NCBI GenBank assembly: GCA_025642065.1
Contig: JAODUP010000470.1
Coordinates: 1 to 64,000 of the forward strand
From: Paralvinella palmiformis
Lineage: Eukaryota > Annelida > Polychaeta > Terebellida > Alvinellidae
Direction of reading: 5' to 3'
Length of the DNA: 64,000 nt
Shown: in pieces, positions 23,440 through 36,757 of the stretch
Position numbering within the stretch: the stretch's first letter is position 1
Layout: each line of letters starts with the position of its first letter
Position numbers and translations under genes: made by a program
Notes under the pieces: generated by a model
Seen by the model: the letters and a program-made list of their open reading frames with translations, nothing else
The model's database searches: none
What the model was told of the DNA's origin: nothing

Positions 23440-24450
23440 GCCGGATAAAAGGATAATAATATAAATACTACATTGCATATAACACAGCTTAAATGGTACA
23501 ACATTTTATAATAACGCTATAACTATCTAATATTGGTGTAATAAGGAATGTTGATCATTTAAGATATACATATATGATTGCATTGGCTGCGAGGATCAGG
23601 ATCCTAACACCCCCAAAATCCAATAGCTCCATAAACCCAGGCATTAATAAATCTTCACCGAGATGAAGCTCAACTTGTATATACCTAAATATATAAAAAA
23701 AATACAACCACGCACGCACGCACGCACATATATACATATATACAGTGTACCCTCAATGCTATGCTTATTGACAATAGAATACTGGGAACCATTTCCCTCT
23801 TTATTGCACCAATCACAAGGTTGATAAAAGTATCCCATACCAGAAATTGCATATGCTTGTCCACCCTGTCTTCACAATGCCTCAGAACGTTCGGTGATTG
23901 GTTAATTTGGCAGTTTACCCGTCACAATCGTTTACTCATCAGAACATAGCCCATGTTCATTGGTTGTCGTATGATCCTTTGAATTAGAAGGGTTGTTCAA
24001 CTAATTATGAATACAATTGATGTTATAAGTGTGAAGCCCTTCCAAGTATCCCCTAAAACAATCAAAGGCTTGTCTAAATACGATGGATAGAGGGATGAAG
24101 GGATCATATACTCACTTATTGGATTTGTTGAATTGCAATTTACATTATTTACAAATCGACTGATAAATTCACAGAAATCAAAACAAATAGATCAGTGCAC
24201 CAGTTAAAACATTTCAAATATAATCTAAACATCAATTAGAAATCCGTGGATAAAACTTGGACTTCTCAAATCGGCGCGAACATTGGATAGACCATATCGA
24301 AAAAAATATCCAAACCAATATATGGTCTTGTTAATAAATGGTACAATGAGTATATAAAACATATTTAATAAGCCCAGACGGCGCAGCTAATATGAATATT
24401 ACGATCACTTACTAAATAATTATAAAACCAATGTCCACAAGACATGGAAA
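23440..24450. other. AT-rich intergenic DNA, no gene seen
   Basis: No domain or strong repeat. A short (GCAC)n/(CACG)n run at 23710-23727 is the only array. Confidence 0.45.
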
Positions 24451-24454
24451 ACAC

Positions 24455-25190
24455 ACAAAAAACATAATTGGATGGAATAATGCCAAAACTTACCTTAAAT
24501 GATACATTCAAGGATAATGGAGTACTGATTAGTGATCCCGAAATCAAATCAAAAGGAATTAGCAATTATTTTAAAGAAGTCGGTGAAAAGTTTGCTTCTG
24601 CTGTTCTCAATCATATAATTCCTAGCTGTCGTAGGCCTATATACCATCTCGAACAAACAGTAAAACTTTTATTCTATGTCCTACTAATCCGGAAGAAGTT
24701 GATAAGGTTATCATTACATTAACGTAGAATATAAGTACACTATTGGTGAATAAGGCGAAAAAAGAACTAAAATTACCAATAACTATTTTAATAAATCAAT
24801 CAATAACAGCCGGAACTGTACATAGAATGTTGAAAGCTAAAATGTATTTCAAATTACAAACCGATCTCTCAACTCCCTAGTCTTTCAAAGTATTTTGAAA
24901 AAGAAGTTAACAAACGTCTGTACACATTTCTGAATTTCCAAAACCTATTGTATAACAGTAATACGGTTTTCAGTCCAACTATTATGGACAAGTTGGATGA
25001 ATAACATCACCCTTTTGGTGTATTTCTGGACCTTTCCAAGGCTTTTGACACAATAAATAATGAAATCCTTTTTAAACTCAGTTCAGTGTTATGGCGTGCG
25101 GGGATTAGATTTGGAGTGGTCCAGAAGTTATCTTCATAAGAGAAAATAATTTGTATCTCATCATTAAATGTAAGTGAGACTAATGACTAA
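24455..25190 (+). mobile_element. Decayed CR1/jockey-type LINE reverse transcriptase
   Basis: Plus-strand remains of a non-LTR reverse transcriptase. In order: ISNYFKEVGEKFASAV (pre-RT region, about 24560), a degenerate fingers part ending YFEKEVNKRLYTFL (about 24890), VFLDLSKAFDTINNEIL (25020-25070, containing the first catalytic Asp), then a LEWSRSYLHKRK-like piece near 25110. The reading frame changes several times and has stops. The ADD box and the C-terminus are not visible before the (TA)n array at 25590. The clade is an inference from the pre-RT and palm motifs. Confidence 0.75.
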
Positions 25191-25585
25191 ACGATATTCA
25201 CAAGAACAGTAGACAACACCTTAATAATAAAGACTAAAACTATTAGAGTCCCATCTACTAAATTTCTCAGGTATAAGTATAGACGAAAGCTTTAACTGGA
25301 TTTAACATACTAATTCTACAAGCAAATATATCTACTGGACTCTATGCACCAAATGCCTCAAAACATCTATTATCACAGTAGCATTAAAAATTACATTATA
25401 TAATAATATATCCTTATTTGAACTCTAGTACAATACCATGGACATCAAATTATAAAAGTGATATTCGTAAACGACATTGATTGGCATTATGACAAGCTGT
25501 GACTGGCAGGTGGGTTATGTTGCGAGCAACAACACGAAGGTCACAGAGACATTCTGCAAAAAAACATCCCTTGGATTTTACTGTC

Positions 25586-25589
<4 letters not shown>

Positions 25590-25657
<68 letters not shown>

Positions 25658-25659
25658 AT

Positions 25660-25712
<53 letters not shown>

Positions 25713-25760
25713 ATGTGCATGTGTATATACATGCATGCATGTACATGTATGTGGTGTGTG
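25590..25760. repeat. Compound microsatellite (TA)n(GT)n(GTAT)n
   Basis: (TA)n at 25590-25649, (GT)n at 25662-25696, then GTAT and CATG-rich sequence. Long frames on both strands here are translations of the array, not genes. Confidence 0.95.
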
Positions 25761-25769
25761 CATATTACA

Positions 25770-26447
25770 GATATATCTAAGTGGGGATACGGACAACCGT
25801 ATCCATTGTAATTGCCCAATAAACAACACATCTATAACATTATGTTTACATAATGCATGTAAATGAATGTATAAAATCTGAGTATTGTTTAAAAATCAAA
25901 TAACTTACTTATATATTACGGATATATTCATATTGTTATTCCTTATTCTAATTGTTCTATCAATGTACCATCAGTATATATTATTCAACTGGAATCTTGC
26001 TAACATAAAGATGCGTCTTTTTTTATCTCAGAAGATAACAGTGATACGTTATCAAGATCTTCACCCGAAGCCAGTCAACCAGTTTTTCTGTGGTGATGCG
26101 ATTTTAAACATAGAAATGTCGGCAACATTCTTCAACAAAAGAGAAAAGTTGATATATATATAGTCACATCTAATGTTTTTACCAAAATAATAATATATGT
26201 ACATGTACATTTAATGTCAACTGTTTTGTGTTTTGCATTTCTTTACTGTATTTTAATTATAGCTAAATATAAGTTGAAATGCCGTTATATGATAAAACCA
26301 GGTTTATTTGCAATTAAACAACGTAGATATATACAAAGTAGGTTTTGTTTTCAATTGCTAATTGTTTTTATAAGTCAGACCTCTTCAGAACACAATAATC
26401 TTTATTATTATGGTCCAAAACATGACATTATAGAGACGTCTACTATC

Positions 26448-26450
<3 letters not shown>
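25770..26450. other. Intergenic DNA, no gene seen
   Basis: AT-rich. Open frames lack domains and start or end in simple repeats. Confidence 0.4.
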
Positions 26451-26494
<44 letters not shown>

Positions 26495-26502
26495 TCTCTC
26501 AC

Positions 26503-26594
<92 letters not shown>
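26451..26594. repeat. Compound microsatellite (CT)n(CA)n(CT)n(TA)n
   Basis: About 144 bp of dinucleotide repeat, with a short CACACACA interruption inside the CT run and a switch to TA from about 26558. Confidence 0.95.
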
Positions 26595-26596
<2 letters not shown>

Positions 26597-26599
26597 CGC

Positions 26600-28660
26600 C
26601 CTTAAGATTGATGATAATTCTGAGCTATTCATCAGCTTGTGGGCGTAAATATGCCACAAAACATTATATATTGTTTTCCTCTTGAATAATAAAGCTAACA
26701 GGGTGATGTAACACTTCCAGAATTGTTTGTGATTCGAGTGAAACCTTGATTGATCTTAGGTTTTGTCAAAGACCACAATTAAAAATGGAGGGTGGGGATG
26801 GATCTGGCAATCTTTTTACTTAATATTAAATATGTGTACATTATCAAATGATTGGCAAAGAAATAACTCTAGCCAATACATTATTTATATGGTGCTTAGA
26901 AAAGTGCCAAATTCTTCAATAAATGCCCATTTTACATATATTTACATATGTAATATGTATTTGGTATTCAAAAATTTAACACAATTAGCAGCTTATTATT
27001 CAACGTTTATAATTCTCCCAACATTTAGGTTTTTGACAATTAACAAATCGTCTTCATGTTTAGGATAAAAATACGTGCAATCAGGATATAGCTCAATATT
27101 TAGTAATCTTGAGTGGAAAAATTCTGTGTGAATCCTTTAAGCTTATTTCTGTATGTCTAATTTGTGTTCGTTACAGTTAGATTATTGAGGTAATGCATTA
27201 CTTTGAGCTGGATGTCAGATTACAGACACGGATCTAATTTAGCAAGGTGTTTGATAATATACAAACCATTACTACATACCTGTTTCTCATCTGATGTATG
27301 TCTCAAAGTAGCCAAGGTGACAATAAATACCCCATCGATCAATCAATGATTCAGATGACGCATCTCCGACCATCCTCAATAATCCTCTGACGGCTGAAAC
27401 CTCGAATATTAATCCTGCACATAAGTTGGTATATCTAATATAATGAAAATATCTTCTACAACAGCGCAAGCATTTCAATTCTTTTTCTTCTTGTTCCATA
27501 AGCAGATATAATTTACTTTAAATCCTGTAAATTCATAATATTTTAAGAGATTAACACAACATTGCTCTAAAATTTGGCATCAATCTTTGCGAAAACAATC
27601 CCGTGTTTAAATAGGTTTCGTGCAATCGTTTTCGTTTTGAAGGGTAACAATAATTCCTTAACGGAGGCAGAAGGAAATTTGTTTTATTCCGGGCGGAGGC
27701 AAATCTGCGACGCGGATTTATGTAATAATATTTATGTCGGTAGCAAAATCCGTTTAACAAGCACCATTATCGCTACTATTATTCCTTAAGCGCTCATCGA
27801 AAAGCCATCGCTTTATGAGCTTATTTCTGTCAAAATTAATTTGATTGATCTGCGCCGCGGCCACAACACGTTTTACCTCAATCCCATCATTTCCACATTG
27901 TGCGGGAATTTCATCTGTTTTAAATGGCGTCCAACCTGTACCCGAGTTTCATTGTTCATAGCCTTGGATCGGGACGGTACGAGGTGGAAATGGGAGGTAG
28001 AGACATAACGACATCTCCCGTGACGCCATTTTCGTAGTCATGTCCAATCTTTGTCCAAGAAATAGATCCTTGTCTCGTTATCTTATCATGGCCCGTCAGC
28101 AGTGTCTATTCTATTGCCGTACGACAGACAGGGGATTTCCAGCGGAGAAGCTGCTTAGTGTTGAGTGTTGTTTAAGTGGTGAATCGAACGAGTAGACGAC
28201 GTGCGAGTGCCACGCTAAAGGGGCTAAGCGACTCGGGTGTGGAAGACGGAACCTTAAGGTAAAAAATAAACAGAGAATCCGGCAATAAAATGCTATTCGT
28301 GTAACGTGATGGAAGGTGTAAACATTAATCAGGGAAGACCGTGGAGAGTAAACAGTTATCACCTTGACGAATATTTAGTATTATGCTTTGATGAGGAAGT
28401 GGTTAAGAGTCACTCGTTGTATTAATCTGTCTCCATCCCGATAGCTGACTGTTACGCTGTCTGTCTCTCACTTGCTTCCTGCTTTATGGATTTGTCTCTA
28501 TCTTCCCGAGTCTTCACCTGCCTGTATCTGTCTATCACCACATCTGCCTGTCCATCGCCCCGTTGGCTACTTGTCCTCCAGTCTGTCTGTCTTTTTGTTT
28601 TTTTCTACTTTCCTCGTCTCTCCATGTTTCCCTGCTCTACCTCTCCCTCACCGGTCCCCC
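26600..28660. other. Intergenic DNA, no gene established
   Basis: No recognised domain. 27830-28060 is richer in CpG than its surroundings. It contains a 37-codon ATG frame (27924-28037) lying inside a 10-bp inverted repeat, AAATGGCGTC at 27922-27931 and GACGCCATTT at 28022-28031. Neither is enough for a gene call. Confidence 0.4.
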
Positions 28661-28668
28661 CTCTCTTC

Positions 28669-28670
<2 letters not shown>

Positions 28671-28743
<73 letters not shown>

Positions 28744-28760
28744 ATATGTGTGCGTGTGTG
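28671..28760. repeat. Compound microsatellite (CT)n(TA)n(TG)n
   Basis: Third CT-to-TA compound array in 6 kb, here followed by TG-rich sequence. Confidence 0.95.
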
Positions 28761-29239
28761 TCTTTCCCCTCTCTCTCCACCTACTCCCCTCTTACCCTAC
28801 AATCCTCTGTTTAATAGAAAGTTCCGTTTCAGACATGATCATTATCAGTGTAAATTGTCTTCAGGGCTATGGTTTATTATGATAATGGTAACATCATCTC
28901 GGTATATAGCAAAAATAGCATATGTATGGCCTTTAAAAACCTACTTAGGTATATCAAGTAGAAATCCTACTGACTCTTCATCTCGTTGTATCTATCTGTC
29001 AAAATATCCGTCTGTCCATCTTATCCTGGCAGGTCTACTTGTCTGTCTGTCTGTCAGTCTGTGTTTGTCTTATTTCTGTATAATTGAAAATCAGAAAGTA
29101 AAAATTAGTAATTTATTGTTTAATTATGAACATGATTAGTGAACTTTATTTATTAATGCTAACTACAATGATTTAGTATGTTAAGAGTAACAACAGTTAT
29201 CATTACATAATAGTAATAACATAAGATGTAGATTTTTGG

Positions 29240-29600
29240 AGGCATACATTTCAAAGGATGCTTGGATGTTGATATTCTGAGCCAGTACCACTATATATGT
29301 ATTCTAAAACATACATTACCAATGCCAGATATCATATCAATTTCTATCCAGATTCCTTATTATACCAATGTAAGAATGTTATATCGTTATTACACCATTT
29401 TTTTCTTCTTCTATTAGCTGTGTATAATGTAGAATCTGTATTATTGTCCTGTTGTCCTGTGGGCGTGACATGTTTGTCATATACGAAAAGTGGATTAGCT
29501 GGGTCACACAGGCTGATGAGTAACCCAGACACATGTATAGGTCTACGTATATATGTATCGATATATGGAGGTGTAGAAATGTTATATTTGGATTGAAGTA
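29240..29600 (+). repeat. Dispersed repeat family F3, 3'-part fragment
   Basis: The block GTGGGCGTGACATGTTTGTC, TACGAAAAG, CAGGCTGATGAGTA, CAGACACATGTATAGG, ATATATGTATCGATATATGG matches 30130-30250. The start (GGATGCTTGGATGTTGATAT) matches 35846-35875. Confidence 0.65.
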
Positions 29601-29649
29601 TGAATAGTTTTATTTATGTGGCGGGTGCCATCATATATGACCCCCCCGA

Positions 29650-29698
29650 CACACACGCACACACACACACAAACATACACACACACACACACACAAAG

Positions 29699-29741
<43 letters not shown>

Positions 29742-29758
29742 CACACACACACACACAC

Positions 29759-29796
<38 letters not shown>

Positions 29797-29837
29797 CACA
29801 TACACACACAGAGCGAGAGAGAGAGAGAAAGAGAACT
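29650..29837. repeat. Compound microsatellite (CA)n(GA)n, alternating
   Basis: Alternating blocks of (AC)n and (AG)n over about 190 bp. The long His/Thr and Arg/Glu frames are array translations. Confidence 0.95.
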
Positions 29838-29839
29838 TG

Positions 29840-30260
29840 CGACGCCAGACTAGTCGGGTTCACATAGGAAGGATTTATTGAGTTATTCAAACCCAGAATA
29901 AAGCTGAGGTCAGCATCTGAGGTGTCGAAATGTTTTATATATAGGTTTCTTTTGGACCACAGAAAATTACTGTTGAATGTAAACTGTGGTCTCAAAATAG
30001 TTATGATATGTATGTAGCAAGTCACCATTGAACCACACGCACGTGGTGGTTGCTGCGAGCTGTGGTATCAAATGGTATGTGTTTTTTTACGTGCTTCCGC
30101 TTTTTGTACGTAGCCTGCATGTAGCCGCTTTCCTGTGGCGTGACATATTTGTCGCGTACGAAAAGCGAATTAGCTAGTTCCCACAGGCTGATGAGTAGAC
30201 CAGACACATGTATGGGTATACGCATATATGTATCAATATGCGGAGGCCATATAGCCTACC
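29840..30260 (+). repeat. Dispersed repeat family F3, copy A
   Basis: Most complete F3 copy. Landmarks: AGGAAGGATTTATTGAGTTA, GTGTCGAAATGTT, TAGGTTTCTTTTGGACCACA, ACCACACGCACGTGGT (a near-palindrome), TACGTAGCCTGCATGTAG, GTGGCGTGACATATTTGTCG and CAGGCTGATGAGTAGACC. It is related to 58230-58510 (+), 63013-63130 (-) and 29430-29600 (+). Confidence 0.7.
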
Positions 30261-30680
30261 ATGTGCACAAAAATGTAATATTAAACGCTTTAAACATTAA
30301 AATCTGTAATTAAAGTATTACCATTTAGATAAATTAGTCTCCAATAATTGGAGATGATTTATGATAGAAAGGACAAGGTAATGAAGATAACATCGACAGT
30401 TGCTTTTTAATCAGTCAGATGGAAATATTTAATTTAAACTTAGTGAAAAATCAGGAAAGAATGATCAAATTTAATAGACATAAACATAAGACTGAATTAT
30501 AGATCGATGAATCTTTCATTGACTCCGTCACTGTTTTTGGTTGGTCTGATGAGAAAACTGATTGAAGCGAAATAAAGAGATTTTAGGCGGCGAGTTGGTG
30601 GCAAATTAAATAAGCGAGACATTATTAACTATTACGGGTGATATTCAGGGATGATGATGATCGTCATGATGAAACTGATG

Positions 30681-30735
30681 ATGATAATAATAATAATAAT
30701 AATAATGGTGATGGTGATGATAATAATAATTTTAT
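30681..30735. repeat. Trinucleotide microsatellite (ATA/GAT)n
   Basis: Runs of AAT and GAT triplets. A purer (AAT)n array lies at 31191-31236 and a short one at 32517-32536. Confidence 0.9.
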
Positions 30736-31191
30736 TTGCTAAAAGAAACCATTCAAATACGCTATACAGTGAAATTACATAATACAATACGCCGAACATC
30801 TGTATATTTAAAGCTATAATAAAACAATTACGAGTTATGCTAATATAAGCTATGTACATTCAGTTCATCAGTTAATCCGACACAAAAAGACAAGCCATAT
30901 AAGTACTTAAGGTAGATAACTGAAAAGGTGGTTATCTATTGATAATTTAATCAAAACCTAATTAATTTAACACATTTCTCTTCTCGAATGCAGCATATAC
31001 ACTCTATTTCATCTCTAAATAAGTGTACATCTGCTGCATTCTTGTTCTGTAGAACATCGAATTGTCAGTTAATCCGCGAACTGGGAGAAGTAAATTGTAC
31101 AGGTAGTAATTTATTCGACAAACAGATCATCAGATTTATAGAACCTTCCTTCCCCGTATTCTCTGGCTGTTGTGGTAAGGGATCCTTTTTT

Positions 31192-31234
<43 letters not shown>

Positions 31235-31924
31235 GTAAATTAATTAAACGCCGTTACTAGCAGGTAGCATTCAAATGTGTTGCGAGTGAAATACCAGCAC
31301 GAGCTATTTATAACTCAATTACAGACTAATTACAGAAATAATGTCTGGTTTGTCACGTCAGCTGTTCATATTTGAAGTTCCTTGTGTTTGTTGAATACTT
31401 TCAGGGTCGCGTAAACAAATTAATGATTGAATAATAGAATATCATCGATTTGTTGGCTCTAGTTCGTTATGGAATCAGTACTTTATCAAAATGTCAGGAA
31501 ACAAAACCCATGGAATCTGATAGAATGATTCACGTATTTCTGATGTTCTGATGGAAAATAAAAGTTCAGCTATAGGTAAGACTAATTACTATTAATTATT
31601 ATGACTGACTATCATGATAATTATAAAGGACTTCGGCATCATCGAGTGTATTATTTTTCAGATTTTCTAAGGTATTCTACGACCATCTTCCATACATCAC
31701 CCGCTATTACTCGAATAGTAACTTTATTAACATTTTCTGTTAATTAATAGTAAATTTATTTATGGTTTTCTCCCAAATGTGTTCATATAAGATATTCATC
31801 TGGAGACGAGTAAGCTTTCCAGAAATTTCCGAACCAACACTATTTTATGTGTGTGCCTGTGGGTGTGTGTTTTCGGGAGGGGGGTGGTCAATATCATCTT
31901 TACATATCTAAATTATTGTGCAGT

Positions 31925-32215
31925 TTTTCTAGGATCAGATGATATTGGCGAAAGATTTTCCAGTCTTACAGTCACACTTTATGGAAGAAGTTTCTAGTGG
32001 ATATTAGAAATGTATCGTCTGTTGAAAAGTTTAAATTCGTTCTGAAAATTCACCTCTTCAAAGTTACTTTCACCGATAAATAATGATTTTATAGTTCAAA
32101 TATCTACCTGGTTATTATTACAAACACATTATCTATAGTATCAATATATGGCGCCTTTAAATGGTTCCTGCTGGTAAGGACGCTTTATTAAATATACAAT
32201 ATTATTATTAGTAAC
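31925..32215 (+). mobile_element. 3' end of a CR1/L2-like LINE
   Basis: The frame ending KFLVDIRNVSSVEKFKFVLK then IHLFKVTFTDK and TAA (about 31985-32083) matches the C-terminal signature of CR1/L2-type polyproteins, usually xSLPxxIRNxxSxxxFKxxLKTHLF. The 3' untranslated region includes TATGGCGCCTTTAAATGG and ends in TATTATTATTA near 32210. Everything upstream of the C-terminus is lost. Confidence 0.7.
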
Positions 32216-32935
32216 GGAATACGCCGCAAAGGGCTGCTACGCCATTAGGCACTAGACACCACGAATAGTTTAATAAGGATGCCTCGTTACAAATCTTACG
32301 CTGACAGTTTTTCTGTACAATAGAAATCTGCTCCCGTCACTTAGCATCACGTGCTTCCGGTGACCATCCAACCGCTGGAGGTGATTATTGGCTCAATCCA
32401 GATACCATTGTCTGTGTGATGTTGTCAGGAGAGAACTCCTTACGGGTGTTCTAACAATGTCTTCTATTTATATCATCGCCATATTGGCATGTCTTCTGGA
32501 TACTTGAATACCTGGTAATAATAATAATAATAATAACTCAGGTATCGGTGAATTGATCGATCCGATTAAGCCTTTACCGCAGATCCGCATCAGATGTCGA
32601 ATTTCCCAGTCTCTGGATTTGGTAACGACTTTCCCTCAATAGTTTGAGGTGTAGTGACACTAGTCTTCTTCTATCCACTCATGACTATTGACACAGTTCT
32701 TGGGGTCATTATTCTACAGAGTAATGACTAGCTAATGTGGGTCTATCAGTCTACCTCTTAATGCTAACACGTCTTCATAAATTTGATTGATAAAATATCG
32801 CTCTATAATATATTGTTATCATATATCTGTTTCTTGAGATATATCAGTAGATCAAGGAGGAGATATGGTACTTAGCCTAAGTGACAGTGTTACTGATCTG
32901 TCAAGTCACATGACAGAGTTATGTTGTTGGATGAA

Positions 32936-33066
32936 AGGGACTGGTGAGACATTACACATGTCTCAGCAAGAAAAGTCGCCACTCTGGATTCAGACCCCTG
33001 AAGAAACGTCCAGAGTTGAATTCACGGTTCGAGATTCTCTGTGCCTGTGTCTTATTATATACAGCT

Positions 33067-33134
<68 letters not shown>
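32936..33134 (+). repeat. F1 3' end with (CA)n tail
   Basis: GGGACTGGTGAGACATTACA, TGTCTCAGCAAGAAAAGTCG, CCACTCTGGATTCAG, CCTGAAGAAACGTCCAGAGT and TATACAGCTAAAACACACAC match 36627-36770 nearly base for base. A (CA)n tract at 33070-33134 follows, then GATA/GAGA repeats to about 33170. Confidence 0.85.
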
Positions 33135-33138
<4 letters not shown>

Positions 33139-33179
33139 GAGAGATAGAGAGATAGAGAGACAGAGAGGTACACGATGGG

Positions 33180-34047
33180 TTCACATACATGTGTACTCAA
33201 ATAATTGTATAGTGTTATAGAGAAAATGCTGTGCTCTGCTTCGACTTGGATTTTTATAAAAGCGTTAATCTACGATTTGACCGGACTAAAAGACCAAACC
33301 TTTTACCAGCAGAATATGAATGTACGACTTGTATCCGGGAACGGCTTATTGAGATGAACACAAAACGAAATCGTCGTAATACCATAATCCACCAAACTAT
33401 TCATTCTCCGAATCTGGATTCAGCAGATCCCTGACCACGGAAACAGATAAGTTCTGGTTGAAATGATGAGAGCATTATTACCTTCATCAGCGTCTCGTTA
33501 TGTTTTGATGTGGATGAGACTCTATTTGCTAATATCAGTAGAAAAATATCAGTTTCTAAATACGACTAGGTTACTCCCCTCAAGGTTTTACTTGTCAGTA
33601 TGTGTGTTCATCATTTGTAAGCAGGTGTCCATCTTTCGACATTCATTTTCGCACTAATATCGCATCGTAATCTCAAAATACAAATTGACGCTTGTGTCGT
33701 TCGGATGAAATTTTCTCGATATTTATAATTCGGTTCATTTCGGAGACCAAACCTCATCTTTAATGTAATTAATAGAGTGATTAAATTTAGTGTGATTTAC
33801 CGCAATCGATAAAAACGAACGTCACCGAATATGACCGAATTTGCGAGTCGAAACAATATAGTTAGGTATCACTTCATCAAGCTAATTAACCTGTTTTAAC
33901 CTGTATGTTGGAGCACGATTAATGAGGATCATTTACCATGACCGTAAACAAAAATAAATTAAAATGGCCAATTAGAAAAGTATTTACATATTTATGATTA
34001 GGAGTTATTATTGTAAAGTCAATATAATTGTCCAGGACCGAATCTCA
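33180..34047. other. Intergenic DNA, no gene seen
   Basis: Frames lack domains. The stretch 33690-33910 is AT-rich with several TAATTA-type core motifs and no repeat relatives in the window. Confidence 0.4.
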
Positions 34048-34118
34048 CTCACTCACTCACTCACTCACTCACTCGCTCGCTCGCTCGCTCGCTCACACGC
34101 GGCTCACTCACTCACTCA
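34048..34118. repeat. Tetranucleotide array (CTCA)n(CTCG)n
   Basis: CTCA units convert to GCTC units and back. Similar arrays occur at 40655-40750 and 61005-61200. Confidence 0.9.
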
Positions 34119-34119
34119 C

Positions 34120-35230
34120 AAGTTTTTAATTAAGAAAATGTGTTATCTTGCCGATACGTTTTTTTAGCAATTTTGTTGAACGTTGAATTGATAGACTCTT
34201 GTATTTTTACCTGCATCTAAGAACTTTAATATCACTCGTCAGTGTTGATTTGATAATTTTAATAGTAATCAGATATAAATTGAATTAAAAAAATTATTAA
34301 TATTATTATTATTATCTCATCTGAATACCCTATTACTTAAGCTGCATATGTGTTTAAAAATCTATTATGGAAAGATGTAAATCTGTTGCATCTGTTATAT
34401 GTATCTTGATCAGCTCCTTACAGTAAAGTTAATTTTATAGATTTACAGATAAAAGATTTTACTGATGTTTCTTGAATATTGAAGGTGAAATACGTAAAAT
34501 GTCTACGTCACGCAATAAAACCTGATATTTATTGTGTATGGTGCGGAGGGGGGGGGATAATTACGTCGGTGATAATCATTGACCCGAAAAAACTAGACCG
34601 TGCACGCACACCGATTTGATGGCAAAAAAGGTCCCAACTTCCGGTCAGGGAAATAGGAACCCAGACTGCTAAAATCAGGTTTATAAACAAGGTAGATTTT
34701 TTGTGTCATTTATTGCATAAGACGTGGAAGTAATACAAAAGGAATATTTTTTCATCGGTAAGAAACACATTTAAAATAGTTGTTAAAGGGTTTTGTTGAG
34801 GGAAAAGAAGCTTAACTATTATTATATTTAGTCTGTTCGACGACCCCGTCTCTGGCGATTGAGCCCAACTAGACTTACATATTTGATGGCATATAATAGG
34901 ACAGCAGTAATACATATTCTACGCACACACCAAATTATAATACACACATCGCAATAAATGTCCTTATCCACAGGTTCAAAACTCGAAGCGCAGCCGCTTC
35001 AACGTTGTTTTTTGCCCTTGCCGGAAGTCAGCGCTGTCTGGTCATGGCGGCCCAATCAAACACCACTGAGTGCTCGGTCTAGTTTTCTTTCAGGTCAATG
35101 GTGATAATTATGCGTGTCATGGTATTTTGAATATCCGTTATATTAAACAACATTTTGTGTAACTTACACCAGAGTAGCTTGATGTGGGGGAGGGGTACAC
35201 ATTCAGGGTTGAGGGATAGAGAGAGAGAGA
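34120..35230. other. Intergenic DNA, no gene seen
   Basis: AT-rich, with a run of G residues at about 34547-34556. No coding support. Confidence 0.4.
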
Positions 35231-35232
35231 GA

Positions 35233-35346
<114 letters not shown>

Positions 35347-35934
35347 CGAGCAAGTATAAGCAACAATTTTACGTTAACACAATATCGTATTCATCCCAAA
35401 CAAGCACAATCTTCCTCATCAACTCAAAGTGAGAAAGACAAACACCCCAAGTTCTTTATTCCACAACACTCATAAATGCTGATTTAACATAATCTTTCTT
35501 TGTTCACGTTTGCTTTCTGCTAGATGACGTTTTATTGGCAAGTTTCGAGTTCACGTATCTTTTGTGGCTTCTCCGTCTGGATCAGAGAAGTTTATATCTT
35601 TGACTCTGGTACTCATCCATCGAGTACTCGTACGATTCACCACTTAGATAACGCTCTAGCATTAACCATCTCCGGTAATAATCCCGTGCCTTGGTGCCAT
35701 AACACGTCACCGACGAGTAATGATAAAACCTCAAGACAACGAGCTATTTCTGGACAATGATTAGCTCTGACAGCGTGAATGTCTTTCCGGGAATCTTGGT
35801 TGTGACCTGTTTGGTATAGATATGCGGCGGTGTATCATTAAGGATGTTTGGTTGTTGATATTCTGAGTTGGGCCATCACACACACACACACACGCACGCA
35901 CGCACGCACACACACACACACACGCGCACGCACT

Positions 35935-36757
35935 TTGGAGGGACGTCGTTTAGGTGTCTGGCCTGGTTATGCAGCATTTAAATGACTGTAGCAGGCAGAG
36001 TATGCTCTTAAAGCATTATAAGTAATCCTGACTCAGGAATAGAAACACTGCATCGCATCTCGAGCGGTGGCATTGGACACAGTTCGCGCGGTTGGTGTGT
36101 TTTATATAATAAGTTAGCTTGTATATAATTCACCTTGGTTGTATGTCGGAATATAATTATCTATCCTAGGTCCAGTTATATCCAGTTTGTACTATGTCAT
36201 TAAAAATTAACTCTAATCTGCTTGTCATAAATAACATTTAAGAACTACAATAGTTAGAATAGCAGATTAGAGTTAATTTTTGTTTGAATAGTTCAAACAG
36301 TATCGAAGCTATGACGCGCTATTACGGTCTGCTTCAGCGCAGATGTCAGTCTTTTAATAGTAATTAAGATAAACAGTTTTAATAGTAGTCGCTTCGTGAC
36401 GCCTGCCCGTTGTAAAAACTGATCTTTGAAGACAGTGACAATTGGGTTATATAGTTTATATAGTATTGCTTTGAAGAAAGATACAACAATTGAAAAATAG
36501 CTATAAATAGGGCTGCTTAGATAATTAAGCTAAACATTCTCACTACTGCCGTGATCTGACTTGGGTGTTCTACTCCCAAACTCCACGGCTGTAGGTGATT
36601 CGCTTTTTGTTTTGCTTGGCGGCTTAGGGACTGGTGAGACATTACATATGTCTCAGCAAGAAAAGTCGCCACTCTGGATTCAGTCCCCTGAAGAAACGTC
36701 CAGAGTTTGAATTCACGGATCGAGATTCTCTGTGCCTGTGCCTTATTATACACAGCT

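Noticed and set aside
25450..25866. Several long frames rich in Ile-Tyr, His-Thr and Cys-Val
   Set aside because: They are translations of the (TA)n and (GT)n arrays; the same applies to frames at 26.2-26.6, 28.5-29.1, 29.6-30.0, 35.1-35.5 and 62.0-62.2 kb.
36560..36640. Regulatory element shared by loci at 22.3, 32.9 and 36.6 kb
   Set aside because: The similarity is explained by membership in repeat family F1, not by independent regulatory conservation.
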